From assembly GCA_049965935.1 (NCBI GenBank), contig JBMFVP010000074.1:1-6161 (forward strand): a stretch of DNA of 6,161 bases, read 5' to 3'. The stretch's first letter is position 1, and each line of letters begins with the position of its first letter. This document shows, one piece after another, positions 1 through 4,849 of this stretch. The notes under the pieces were generated by a model, which did no database searches, was not told where the DNA came from, and worked only from the letters and a program-made list of their open reading frames with translations. The position numbers were made by a program, and so were the translations under genes. Origin of the DNA: Thermocladium sp049965935. GTDB lineage: Archaea > Thermoproteota > Thermoprotei > Thermoproteales > Thermocladiaceae.

Positions 1-141
1 GTGTCCAGCGACGCCAACAATAAAACAGTGGTAAATCAACCCTTCCTAACCATAAAGCCAACCCACGAAGCCAATAACGATAATGAGCATCACGACGCAT
101 CAACGGAAACAAGCAGCAACGAAACTAATACCGACCAATAA
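1..141 (+). CDS. C-terminal tail of an unidentified protein (5' end outside window)
   Basis: This is the only frame open from the left edge to a stop (TAA at 139-141). The other two plus frames and all three minus frames close within it. The 46 visible residues begin with V-S-S-D, contain a short less polar stretch (QPFLTIKP, about residues 13-20), and end in a low-complexity, probably disordered tail rich in Asn, Thr, Glu, Asp, Ser and His. The GTG at base 1 could be a start codon, but a 46-residue protein of this composition is less likely than the end of a longer gene. No family is recognisable from this piece. No T-rich terminator is obvious on the plus strand after the stop. Confidence 0.5.
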   Translation: MSSDANNKTVVNQPFLTIKPTHEANNDNEHHDASTETSSNETNTDQ

Positions 142-166
142 GCAATGCATAACCGTTTCCACACCT

Positions 167-171
167 AAAAA
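167..171 (-). terminator. possible T-tract terminator of the sRNA candidate
   Basis: On the minus strand, the sequence downstream of the D box of the sRNA candidate turns T-rich. It contains GGGTTTATTGG and then a run of five T at 171-167, about 30 bases after the D box. Short U-tracts without a hairpin can terminate archaeal RNA polymerase. This is a weak call based only on base composition and position. Confidence 0.25.
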
Positions 172-196
172 CCAATAAACCCAAATACTTCACTAT

Positions 197-256
197 TTCA
201 TCAGCGATCGAAAGTATAAATCACGCAATTCATGATCGAGCTGCCTCATCACTGCG
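197..256 (-). ncRNA. candidate C/D box sRNA (2'-O-methylation guide)
   Basis: Reading the minus strand from 256, the order of elements is that of an archaeal C/D guide RNA. It has a perfect C box GTGATGA (252-246), 12 bases of guide (245-234), a D'-like ATGA (233-230) and a 5-base spacer. Then come a C'-like GTGATTT (224-218), 13 bases of guide (217-205) and a perfect D box CTGA (204-201). The spacings and total length of about 55-60 nt are the family norm. The internal D'/C' boxes are degenerate, as is common. The terminal stem is weak (CA with TG). A TATA-like TTTAATAT lies 24-31 bases before the C box, placing transcription start at about 254. If real, it would be bound by L7Ae, Nop5 and fibrillarin. 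Guide complements are GATCGAGCTGCC (D') and CGATCGAAAGTAT (D); I could not assign a target. The alternative is an 18-codon leaderless ORF starting at the ATG inside the C box. Confidence 0.5.
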
Positions 257-275
257 AGACAAAGAGTAAAAACAA

Positions 276-283
276 ATATTAAA
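276..283 (-). promoter_or_regulatory. TATA box for the sRNA candidate, possibly bidirectional
   Basis: The minus strand reads TTTAATAT. Its centre at 279.5 is about 26 bases before 254, two bases before the C box, which is the normal archaeal TATA-to-start distance. Read on the plus strand the same element is ATATTAAA, and its expected start is about 306, exactly where the 8-bp closing stem of the plus-strand RNA candidate begins. A single near-symmetric TATA element could therefore serve both directions. A second plus-strand TATA-like element, ACTTTAAG (289-296), is also present. Confidence 0.4.
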
Positions 284-306
284 CTATTACTTTAAGACCA
301 AAACTA

Positions 307-390
307 CCCGCCCCTACGAACAGAGATGTTGGCGAGAAATGAGCTGGATCACCTTGATGCGAATAACATAAAGCCCGGGAAGGGGCGGAA
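307..390 (+). other. perfect 8-bp inverted repeat enclosing a possible structured RNA
   Basis: CCGCCCCT (308-315) pairs perfectly with AGGGGCGG (381-388). Inside, ATGTT (326-330) pairs with AACAT (365-369), extended by one G-T pair. This gives a two-step stem with an internal loop of about 10-11 bases on each side. A TATA-like ATATTAAA at 276-283 would start transcription at about 306. The size and the paired stem-loop-stem outline loosely recall an H/ACA guide. However, the 3' side of the pocket is too long for the usual spacing to an ACA, and the bases after the stem are AAAACC rather than a clear ACA. It is not a tRNA, as there is no T-loop TTC and no D-arm. A chance GC-rich inverted repeat or DNA-level element is possible. 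Confidence 0.22.
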
Positions 391-419
391 AACCTTGCCC
401 TCTAGATTATTATGCAATC

Positions 420-427
420 CTTAATAG
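420..427 (+). promoter_or_regulatory. TATA box for the 131-residue protein gene (leaderless)
   Basis: CTTAATAG is centred about 28 bases before the ATG at 452. This predicts a transcript starting at or within a couple of bases of the ATG. There is no ribosome binding site upstream of the ATG, only a G-rich GTTTTAGGGG run, which fits leaderless translation. Confidence 0.5.
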
Positions 428-451
428 GGGTACCGAGGGGGTTTTAGGGGA

Positions 452-847
452 ATGAATCTGGAGGAGGCATTTTGGGACATGGTTAGGAATCCTGAATTGC
501 TTCGTCTTTACATATTAAGCGATGGGTTTTCCCTGGATGATGTATGCGCACGAAGTCGATTGCTTGGATTGCCTTGTATTCCATCCATTAACGATGATTT
601 CAAGACTAGATTCATCTCAGTATCAATCACGTTTCTGACGGTGCTGGAAATCGAGGTGAAGTCTATGGAGCCATCCATGCCTATTAATGGATTAATTACA
701 TTGTTGGGGGACATATCAAGCGATTTAGTGATTTATAATGCGCCAAAGGAGGTGATTGATGAGGCTCATGAATTGATGAGGAAAATCATCCGAAGCATTA
801 GGGGCAATCAATTAGACGACAATTCGAGGCGGGAAAACAAGAACTAA
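452..847 (+). CDS. hypothetical protein, 131 residues
   Basis: I do not recognise the family. The protein starts MNLEEAFWDM and looks globular and mostly helical, with no signal peptide and no long membrane segment. Residues about 1-45 are mixed acidic-hydrophobic and include two Cys (in DDVCARSRLLGLPC). Residues about 50-68 are a hydrophobic strand-like stretch (FISVSITFLTVLEIEV). Residues about 75-116 alternate hydrophobic and charged positions (NGLITLLGDISSDLVIY, then a helix with EVIDEAHELMRK). The last 15 or so residues are polar and probably flexible. The start is supported by a TATA box about 28 bases upstream. The gene stands alone: the RNA-bearing intergenic region lies upstream and pyrG converges 48 bases downstream. 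Its reality rests on ORF length, plausible protein composition and the promoter. It could be a lineage-restricted protein. Confidence 0.65.
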   Translation: MNLEEAFWDMVRNPELLRLYILSDGFSLDDVCARSRLLGLPCIPSINDDFKTRFISVSITFLTVLEIEVKSMEPSMPINGLITLLGDISSDLVIYNAPKEVIDEAHELMRKIIRSIRGNQLDDNSRRENKN

Positions 848-877
848 CCTCCTCCATGCCTCAACATGCGATCCTTT

Positions 878-896
878 AAAATATGGGGTTGCCCAT
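878..896 (-). terminator. hairpin plus T-run at the 3' end of pyrG
   Basis: ATGGG (883-887) and CCCAT (892-896) form a 5-bp stem with a 4-base loop. The stem overlaps the last base of the pyrG stop codon. On the minus strand the hairpin is followed at once by ATTTT (882-878), giving a compact intrinsic-type terminator for pyrG. On the plus strand the hairpin is not followed by a T-run, so it would not serve the 131-residue gene in the same way. Confidence 0.35.
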
Positions 897-2527
897 CATG
901 GCTGGACGCCGGTGTAGGGCGATGGTAATCCACGCCTTCTGTGGCTCGCCGATTTAAGGAGCGCAACGAAGAGCGGTTGGGGTCTTGTTAATCTGCTTTT
1001 GAATTCGGGATGGAACTGCGTGCCCACGAAGAAGTAATGATTCGGCAATTCTATTGTCTCAACCCTATCCAGATCAGCGCGCCAACCCGATAATACTAGA
1101 CCCGCCCTTCGCAATTCATCGAAGTACTTGGGATTAACCTCATACCTGTGCCTATGCCGCTCAACTATCCTTGAGGCACCATAAATATTGTGAAGCATGG
1201 AGCCCTCCACTAACTTTATTTCCCTGTTTCCAAGTATCATTGTTCCCCCAATCTCCTTCACGCCAGCCTCCTCTGGAGTCAAGTCTATAACTGGGTGCTG
1301 AGTCGATGGATTAACCTCAGTCGTGTGTGCATCCTCATGGCCCAACACATGCCTCGCGAATTCAACCACGGCAAGCTGCATGCCGTAGCATATGCCTAGG
1401 AACGGTATATTGCCCTCCCTGGCGAATTGTATTGCCTTCACCTTCCCCTCAACTCCCCTAGCGCCGAATCCCGGCAATACTATCAATGCATCCGGCTTCA
1501 TGTCTTCCAATAAGCCTTGATGAGTCTCCACCTCCTCGCTGTCGCACCAAGTTATGATGGGCTTAATCCCAAGGTGAGCGCCGGCGTGCCGCAACGCCTC
1601 CACTATGCTTATGTATGAGTCGTGAAGCTTAACGTACTTGCCGCAGAGCACTACATTAACCTCCTCCTTAGCGCTAATTACCGCATCGCTTAACCTGGCC
1701 CAAGTGCTCCAGTCGGCCTTATTGAGGTGAAGACCTAGGAATCTGCCTATATAATCCCCCATGCCCTGATCATCGAGCAGGATCGGCACCCTATAAATCG
1801 TGTCCACGTCGTAGGAGGAGAAAATGGCGTTCTCCCCAACATTAGTGAATAAAGCTATTTTGCGCCGTATATCCTGGGTCAACGGCTTCATAGATCTAGC
1901 CACTATGGCGTCAGGCTGAATGCCGACCCTCCTCAGCTCCATTACGCTGTGCTGGAGGGGCTTTGTCTTGAACTCGTCAGTGGTCTCCAGCACCGGGACT
2001 AGGGCTACATGGATGAACATCACGTTGCCATCCTCCTCAAGACGCATTTGCCTAATGGCCTCGAGGAAGGCTAGGCCCTCATAATCGCCCACCGTCCCCC
2101 CTATCTCCACTAGAACAACATCGGCGCGAGACTCCTCGGCGACAAGCCTTATTCTTCTCTTGATCTCGTCGGTGACGTGAGGAATCAATTGAACCGTTTG
2201 CCCAAGGTACTTGCCTTCCCGTTCATCGTTTATGACCTTCAAGTAAATCTGGCCGGAGGTTATATTATGATCCTTGCTTAGCTCAACATCGAGGAATCGC
2301 TCGTAATGGCCAAGATCCAAATCAGTTTCTCCGCCATCCATCGTCACGAACACCTCGCCGTGGGCGAAGGGGTTCATTGTGCCGGCATCAACGTTGAGAT
2401 ATGGATCCACCTTAACCGCCGTAACCGTGAGACCCCTCATCTGCAATATCTTAGCTATTGACGAAGTGGTTACACCCTTCCCAACACCGCTTAATACTCC
2501 ACCCGTGATAAAAATAAACTTAGTCAT
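896..2527 (-). CDS. pyrG: CTP synthase (glutamine-hydrolysing)
   Basis: This cytoplasmic enzyme makes CTP from UTP, ATP and glutamine, the last step of pyrimidine nucleotide synthesis. The 543-residue product matches the usual length (E. coli 545). Residues 1 to about 270 form the synthetase domain. It contains the P-loop SGVGKG (13-18), the VDPYLNVDAGT and HGEVFVT signature, the ETDLDLGHYERF block, and EIGGTVGDYEG (from 141). By position, D71 and E141 match the E. coli magnesium ligands D72 and E140. From about 289 comes the class I glutamine amidotransferase domain, with nucleophile C380 in GICYGMQ and H506/E508 in QFHPEF, so the catalytic triad is complete. The start chosen is ATG 2527. 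A TTG five codons upstream (2542) would precede the transcription start predicted from the TATA box. The gene has its own promoter and its 3' end converges on the 131-residue gene. CTP synthases are classically controlled allosterically by CTP and GTP; no leader attenuator is visible here. Confidence 0.96.
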   Translation of the reverse strand: MTKFIFITGGVLSGVGKGVTTSSIAKILQMRGLTVTAVKVDPYLNVDAGTMNPFAHGEVFVTMDGGETDLDLGHYERFLDVELSKDHNITSGQIYLKVINDEREGKYLGQTVQLIPHVTDEIKRRIRLVAEESRADVVLVEIGGTVGDYEGLAFLEAIRQMRLEEDGNVMFIHVALVPVLETTDEFKTKPLQHSVMELRRVGIQPDAIVARSMKPLTQDIRRKIALFTNVGENAIFSSYDVDTIYRVPILLDDQGMGDYIGRFLGLHLNKADWSTWARLSDAVISAKEEVNVVLCGKYVKLHDSYISIVEALRHAGAHLGIKPIITWCDSEEVETHQGLLEDMKPDALIVLPGFGARGVEGKVKAIQFAREGNIPFLGICYGMQLAVVEFARHVLGHEDAHTTEVNPSTQHPVIDLTPEEAGVKEIGGTMILGNREIKLVEGSMLHNIYGASRIVERHRHRYEVNPKYFDELRRAGLVLSGWRADLDRVETIELPNHYFFVGTQFHPEFKSRLTRPQPLFVALLKSASHRRRGLPSPYTGVQP

Positions 2528-2549
2528 ATAGCACCGCCTCAAGTGCCGC

Positions 2550-2558
2550 TATTAAACC
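2550..2558 (-). promoter_or_regulatory. TATA box of pyrG
   Basis: On the minus strand GGTTTAATA has its core TTTAAT at 2556-2551, centred about 26 bases before the ATG at 2527, so a leaderless message is predicted. A GAGGCGGTG run just before the ATG is a poor ribosome-site match and would lie upstream of the predicted transcript start. The element decides between ATG 2527 and the upstream TTG 2542. Confidence 0.5.
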
Positions 2559-2708
2559 TTATTTTGAACAATGATTCATATACCTCGAAATGAACTGGCC
2601 CCTCATGAGCGGCGAGATTCTCCATCGCTTCATCACCTCGAACCTTAGCTAATTAGGAGGCGGGGACCAGGGACCTCTGGAATCTGAGCGGCGCGAGGGG
2701 TTTGGATT
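2559..2708. other. intergenic region between divergent promoters, no supported gene
   Basis: This stretch lies between the pyrG and por promoters. Only very short ORFs are present: 24 codons on the minus strand (2633-2559), and 25 and 20 codons on the plus strand (from 2570 and 2590). They overlap each other and none has a convincing promoter, so I do not call them. Bases 2656-2700 are strikingly GC-rich, with a near repeat GGGGACC/AGGGACC and a small 14-base imperfect hairpin CCAG...CTGG (2667-2680). They are followed abruptly by the AT-rich por promoter zone. Confidence 0.4.
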
Positions 2709-2723
2709 CTATAAATATTATAG
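2709..2723. repeat. AT-rich inverted repeat upstream of the por promoter
   Basis: CTATAA and TTATAG are perfect 6-base inverted arms around ATA. The left arm with the following bases (CTATAAAT) could itself act as a TATA box, giving a second, upstream por start at about 2736-2740 with a leader of about 60 bases. The right arm overlaps another pair, GATATT (2723-2728) and AATATC (2745-2750). It may be an alternative promoter, an operator, or simply AT-rich composition. Confidence 0.3.
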
Positions 2724-2748
2724 ATATTCCAAAATAGCATTAAAAATA

Positions 2749-2758
2749 TCTCCGGAGA
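2749..2758. promoter_or_regulatory. perfect palindrome TCTCCGGAGA, candidate operator for por
   Basis: This is a perfect 10-base dyad with a GC core in an otherwise AT-rich promoter. It ends four bases before the por TATA box (2763-2770), overlapping or abutting the place where TFB binds (BRE). A dimeric regulator bound here would be well placed to block or assist TBP/TFB. No second copy was noticed in the window. Confidence 0.3.
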
Positions 2759-2762
2759 AAAA

Positions 2763-2770
2763 TTTATAAG
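2763..2770 (+). promoter_or_regulatory. TATA box of the porGDAB operon
   Basis: TTTATAAG, preceded by an A-rich BRE-like AGAAAAA, is centred 32 bases before the ATG at 2799. The expected transcript start is about 2792-2793, leaving a leader of only about six bases. A possible TTG start at 2775 would lie upstream of the transcript start and is therefore excluded. Confidence 0.6.
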
Positions 2771-2798
2771 ACCATTGAGAAATGAGAGAGCGATAATC

Positions 2799-3365
2799 AT
2801 GGGTATAACGGATATATTGATCCTTGGACGGGGCGGGCAGGGAGGGGTGACCGCCGCCAGGATCCTGGTCTCGGCCGCAATGAAGGAGGGAAAATGGGGG
2901 CAAGCAATGCCTGAATTCGGCGCAGAGCGGCGCGGTGCCATAGTTAAGTCATATGCAAGGATAGGAACTGAGCCCGTGATTCTGCATAGCGCGATAAAGA
3001 GGGCCGATATAATCATGGTCCTCACCCACACCATACTTAACCAAATCAATGTGATGGATTACGCAAAATCAAGTGAGACGCAGCTGGTAATTAATTCGCC
3101 GGCGCCCGTGAAGACGCAGCTGCCCACTCATTGGGTTAACGCCAATCAAATAGCCGAGGACCTCGGGCTAGTCATAGCTGGGTGGCACGTCGTGAATACG
3201 CCAATGCTTGGGGCATTCGCCAAGGCAACTAGGCTCATCAGCTTACAGTCCATTATCGATTCATTAAGGGAATTCATACGCAGCAACGTGCTTAACCAGA
3301 ACCTGGAGGCAGTTAGGCGTGCCTATAATGAGGCGAAGCCAATCATCGAGGTGGAGGCGGCCTAA
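2799..3365 (+). CDS. porG: pyruvate/2-oxoacid:ferredoxin oxidoreductase, gamma subunit
   Basis: This is the gamma subunit of the cytoplasmic enzyme that decarboxylates pyruvate (or a related 2-oxoacid) to acyl-CoA and CO2 while reducing ferredoxin. The product is 188 residues, the usual size. It has the N-terminal glycine-rich GRGGQGG (10-16), the signature PEFGAERRG (38-46), the following strand GAIVKSYARIG, and NTPMLGAFAKAT (133-144), all typical of the POR gamma domain family. ATG 2799 is chosen because the promoter puts the transcript start at about 2793. An in-frame TTG 24 bases upstream is unlikely. It is the first gene of a four-gene operon, and its TAA is separated from porD by one base. 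Other 2-oxoacid oxidoreductases (VOR, KOR, IOR) share this domain, so the substrate is assigned from the whole operon, not from this subunit. Confidence 0.93.
   Translation: MGITDILILGRGGQGGVTAARILVSAAMKEGKWGQAMPEFGAERRGAIVKSYARIGTEPVILHSAIKRADIIMVLTHTILNQINVMDYAKSSETQLVINSPAPVKTQLPTHWVNANQIAEDLGLVIAGWHVVNTPMLGAFAKATRLISLQSIIDSLREFIRSNVLNQNLEAVRRAYNEAKPIIEVEAA
3348..3357 (+). promoter_or_regulatory. ribosome binding site of porD
   Basis: GAGGTGGAGG lies inside the end of porG. The GGAGG at 3353-3357 is nine bases before the ATG at 3367. It supports the short porD start over an upstream in-frame ATG at 3319, which would need a 16-residue basic extension overlapping porG. Confidence 0.5.
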
Positions 3366-3366
3366 T

Positions 3367-3636
3367 ATGAGTCTCGAATTCACTAAGTACCTCCTCTCGA
3401 AGCCGGCTCCAGGAGCAGCCGGGAAGACTGGGACATGGCGCACCTATAGGCCGGTCGTCAATAATGAGAAGTGCATTAAGTGCGGCCTTTGTTGGCTATA
3501 CTGCCCCGAGGATACCATTGACTGGCTGGAGGATAAGTCGGTCAAGATAGATTATGATTACTGCAAGGGATGCGGGATATGCGCTGAGGTTTGCCCAGTA
3601 AAGGTTATAGATATGGTTAAGGAGACGGTGGTGTAA
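3367..3636 (+). CDS. porD: pyruvate/2-oxoacid:ferredoxin oxidoreductase, delta subunit (2x[4Fe-4S] ferredoxin-like)
   Basis: This 89-residue protein is the internal electron carrier that passes electrons from the cluster in PorB to external ferredoxin. Two complete CxxCxxCxxxCP motifs are visible: C36, C39, C42, C46 and C66, C69, C72, C76. That is enough for two [4Fe-4S] clusters. The roughly 30-residue N-terminal extension before the first motif (containing GAAGKTGTWRTYRPV) is characteristic of POR/VOR delta subunits, as distinct from free bacterial-type ferredoxins. The ATG at 3367 follows the porG stop by one base and has a GGAGG ribosome site. An upstream ATG (3319) in the same frame would add a basic stretch read from out-of-frame porG sequence and is rejected. 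The position between gamma and alpha is the classic archaeal order. Confidence 0.93.
   Translation: MSLEFTKYLLSKPAPGAAGKTGTWRTYRPVVNNEKCIKCGLCWLYCPEDTIDWLEDKSVKIDYDYCKGCGICAEVCPVKVIDMVKETVV
3619..3633 (+). promoter_or_regulatory. ribosome binding site region of porA
   Basis: AAGGAGA (3619-3625) followed by GGTGGTG (3627-3633) lies inside the end of porD, 4-18 bases before the ATG at 3638. Both parts match pieces of the anti-Shine-Dalgarno complement AGGAGGTGAT. A second ATG at 3650 is possible but would leave a gap after porD. Confidence 0.4.
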
Positions 3637-3637
3637 T

Positions 3638-4849
3638 ATGCAGGAGACAATGCAGAAACAAACCCGGAAAGTACTGGTTGGGGATCACGCAATAGCGGAG
3701 GCAGTTAAATTAGCCAGGGTTCAAGTAATATCGGCCTACCCAATAACTCCTCAAACACTCATAGTTGAGCGCCTCGCCGAGATGGTTGACGGCAAGGAAA
3801 TGGATGCTAGGTTCATAAGGGTAGAAAGCGAGTTCGCAGCGCTCGCCTCGGTGTACGGCGCATCGGCCGGAGGAGCGAGAGCATTCACCGCCACCTCCAG
3901 CCACGGCTTGTTCTACATGTATGAAATGCTGTGGTGGGCCGCCGCTTCCCGCTTACCGTTAGTGATGGCCGTCGTCACGAGGTCCCTGGGCCCGCCCTGG
4001 AACATTCATGACGAGCACACGGACCTCATGGCGATCAGGGACAGCGGGTGGATAATAGGAATGGCGCAGAACGTGCAGGAGGCATTCGATATGACCCTAG
4101 CATCATATAAGATAACGGAGGACCCAAGGGTGCTTCTACCCGTGGCGATTGGCTTGGATGGCTTCATACTAAGCCACACTGCCGAGGTACTTGAGACGCC
4201 CGGCCAAGATGTTGTTGATTCATGGTTGCCGCCGCGGGATCCCCGCGTGCCGTACCTAATAGAGCCTGGGGGTGAACCAATAACCATGGGGAACATGGTT
4301 AAGTCCGATTCGTACCACATGCTGCTCAAGAAAATGATGGATGATTCCATGAGTGAGGCAAGGAAGGTGATCCAGGACACGTTTAATTCATATGCTAAAC
4401 TAACAGGCAGAAACTATGGAGGCCTCGTTGAATGCATTAATTGCAGTGATGCTGATTACTTCGTGGTATCCATGGGCGCGTGGTCCGGCGATGCACTTAA
4501 GGCGGTTAATGATTTGAGGATGGAGGGGTACAGGGTTGGGTTGCTCAGGATTAGATTCATAAGGCCCTTCCCGGAGGAGGAGATAGCTGCAGCGGCATCG
4601 AGGGCCAAGGGAGTAATAGTGTTCGATAGGGACTACTCAACCGGGTTTGGAGGCGTCTTGGCTGGCGAAATAATGGGGCTAGTGCCGCCCACGGTCTCAT
4701 TTAAGGGAGTGCTGGCGGGGCTCGCCGGGGTCGATGTGTCTCCAAGCGATTTTAAGGAGGCCATTAAGGGATTCATTAATGAAACCGAGAAGTCGGGTCC
4801 AATGAGGATCAGGAAGGAGTGGTTAATGCCCAGGATGGGTGGTGAGTGA
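3638..4849 (+). CDS. porA: pyruvate/2-oxoacid:ferredoxin oxidoreductase, alpha subunit
   Basis: The alpha subunit supplies the pyrimidine-binding face for thiamine diphosphate and much of the substrate pocket. The 403 residues match the family. The N-terminal PYR-type domain contains AYPITPQT (33-40), with the conserved Thr37. RVESE (61-65) has E63 in the position of the Glu that activates the ThDP aminopyrimidine. GASAGGARAFTATSSHGL follows, then VTRSLGPPWNIHDEHTD, with Arg115 at the position of the substrate-binding Arg of pyruvate enzymes. RVLLPV and LDGFILSH close the domain. A linker with PPRDP (198-202) leads to the C-terminal transketolase-C-like domain (about 270-385). The Thr and Arg pair favours pyruvate, but branched-chain (VOR) use cannot be excluded. 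The start follows the porD TAA by one base. The TGA stop overlaps the porB ATG by one base, implying coupled translation. Confidence 0.95.
   Translation: MQETMQKQTRKVLVGDHAIAEAVKLARVQVISAYPITPQTLIVERLAEMVDGKEMDARFIRVESEFAALASVYGASAGGARAFTATSSHGLFYMYEMLWWAAASRLPLVMAVVTRSLGPPWNIHDEHTDLMAIRDSGWIIGMAQNVQEAFDMTLASYKITEDPRVLLPVAIGLDGFILSHTAEVLETPGQDVVDSWLPPRDPRVPYLIEPGGEPITMGNMVKSDSYHMLLKKMMDDSMSEARKVIQDTFNSYAKLTGRNYGGLVECINCSDADYFVVSMGAWSGDALKAVNDLRMEGYRVGLLRIRFIRPFPEEEIAAAASRAKGVIVFDRDYSTGFGGVLAGEIMGLVPPTVSFKGVLAGLAGVDVSPSDFKEAIKGFINETEKSGPMRIRKEWLMPRMGGE
4838..4845 (+). promoter_or_regulatory. ribosome binding site of porB
   Basis: GGTGGTGA lies at the end of porA, 3-10 bases before the ATG at 4849, and matches the GGTGA part of the archaeal Shine-Dalgarno consensus. 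The GTG at 4846 directly before the ATG adds one residue; ATG 4849, overlapping the porA TGA, is preferred. Confidence 0.35.

Noticed and set aside
195..249. 18-codon leaderless ORF on the minus strand (MRQLDHELRD...)
   Set aside because: It uses the same TATA box and starts inside the C box. The C/D box layout explains the same bases better, and the ORF is very short. Kept only as the alternative to the sRNA.
308..388. tRNA or split-tRNA reading of the GC-rich stem region
   Set aside because: On neither strand is there a T-arm with TTC-type loop, a D-arm or a plausible anticodon arm; only the closing stem resembles an acceptor.
751..785. TTGATGA-like boxes in the 131-residue gene as an embedded sRNA
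   Set aside because: The purine-first C box is not met, no CTGA follows at a suitable distance, and the bases are explained by coding sequence.
2575..2636. A second C/D box sRNA on the minus strand, from a perfect GTGATGA at 2636-2630
   Set aside because: No CTGA D box occurs at the right distance, no convincing D'/C' pair is present, and the nearest TATA-like element is too close.
2559..2652. Small ORFs of 20-25 codons on both strands between pyrG and porG
   Set aside because: They overlap on opposite strands, lack well-placed TATA boxes or ribosome sites, and cannot be told from chance at this length.
2645..3049. 134-codon ORF on the minus strand opposite porG
   Set aside because: It is the antisense shadow of the clear porG gene, with no family resemblance and no promoter.
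4006..4380. 124-codon ORF on the minus strand opposite porA
   Set aside because: It is an antisense shadow of porA; its composition follows the complement of the porA codons.
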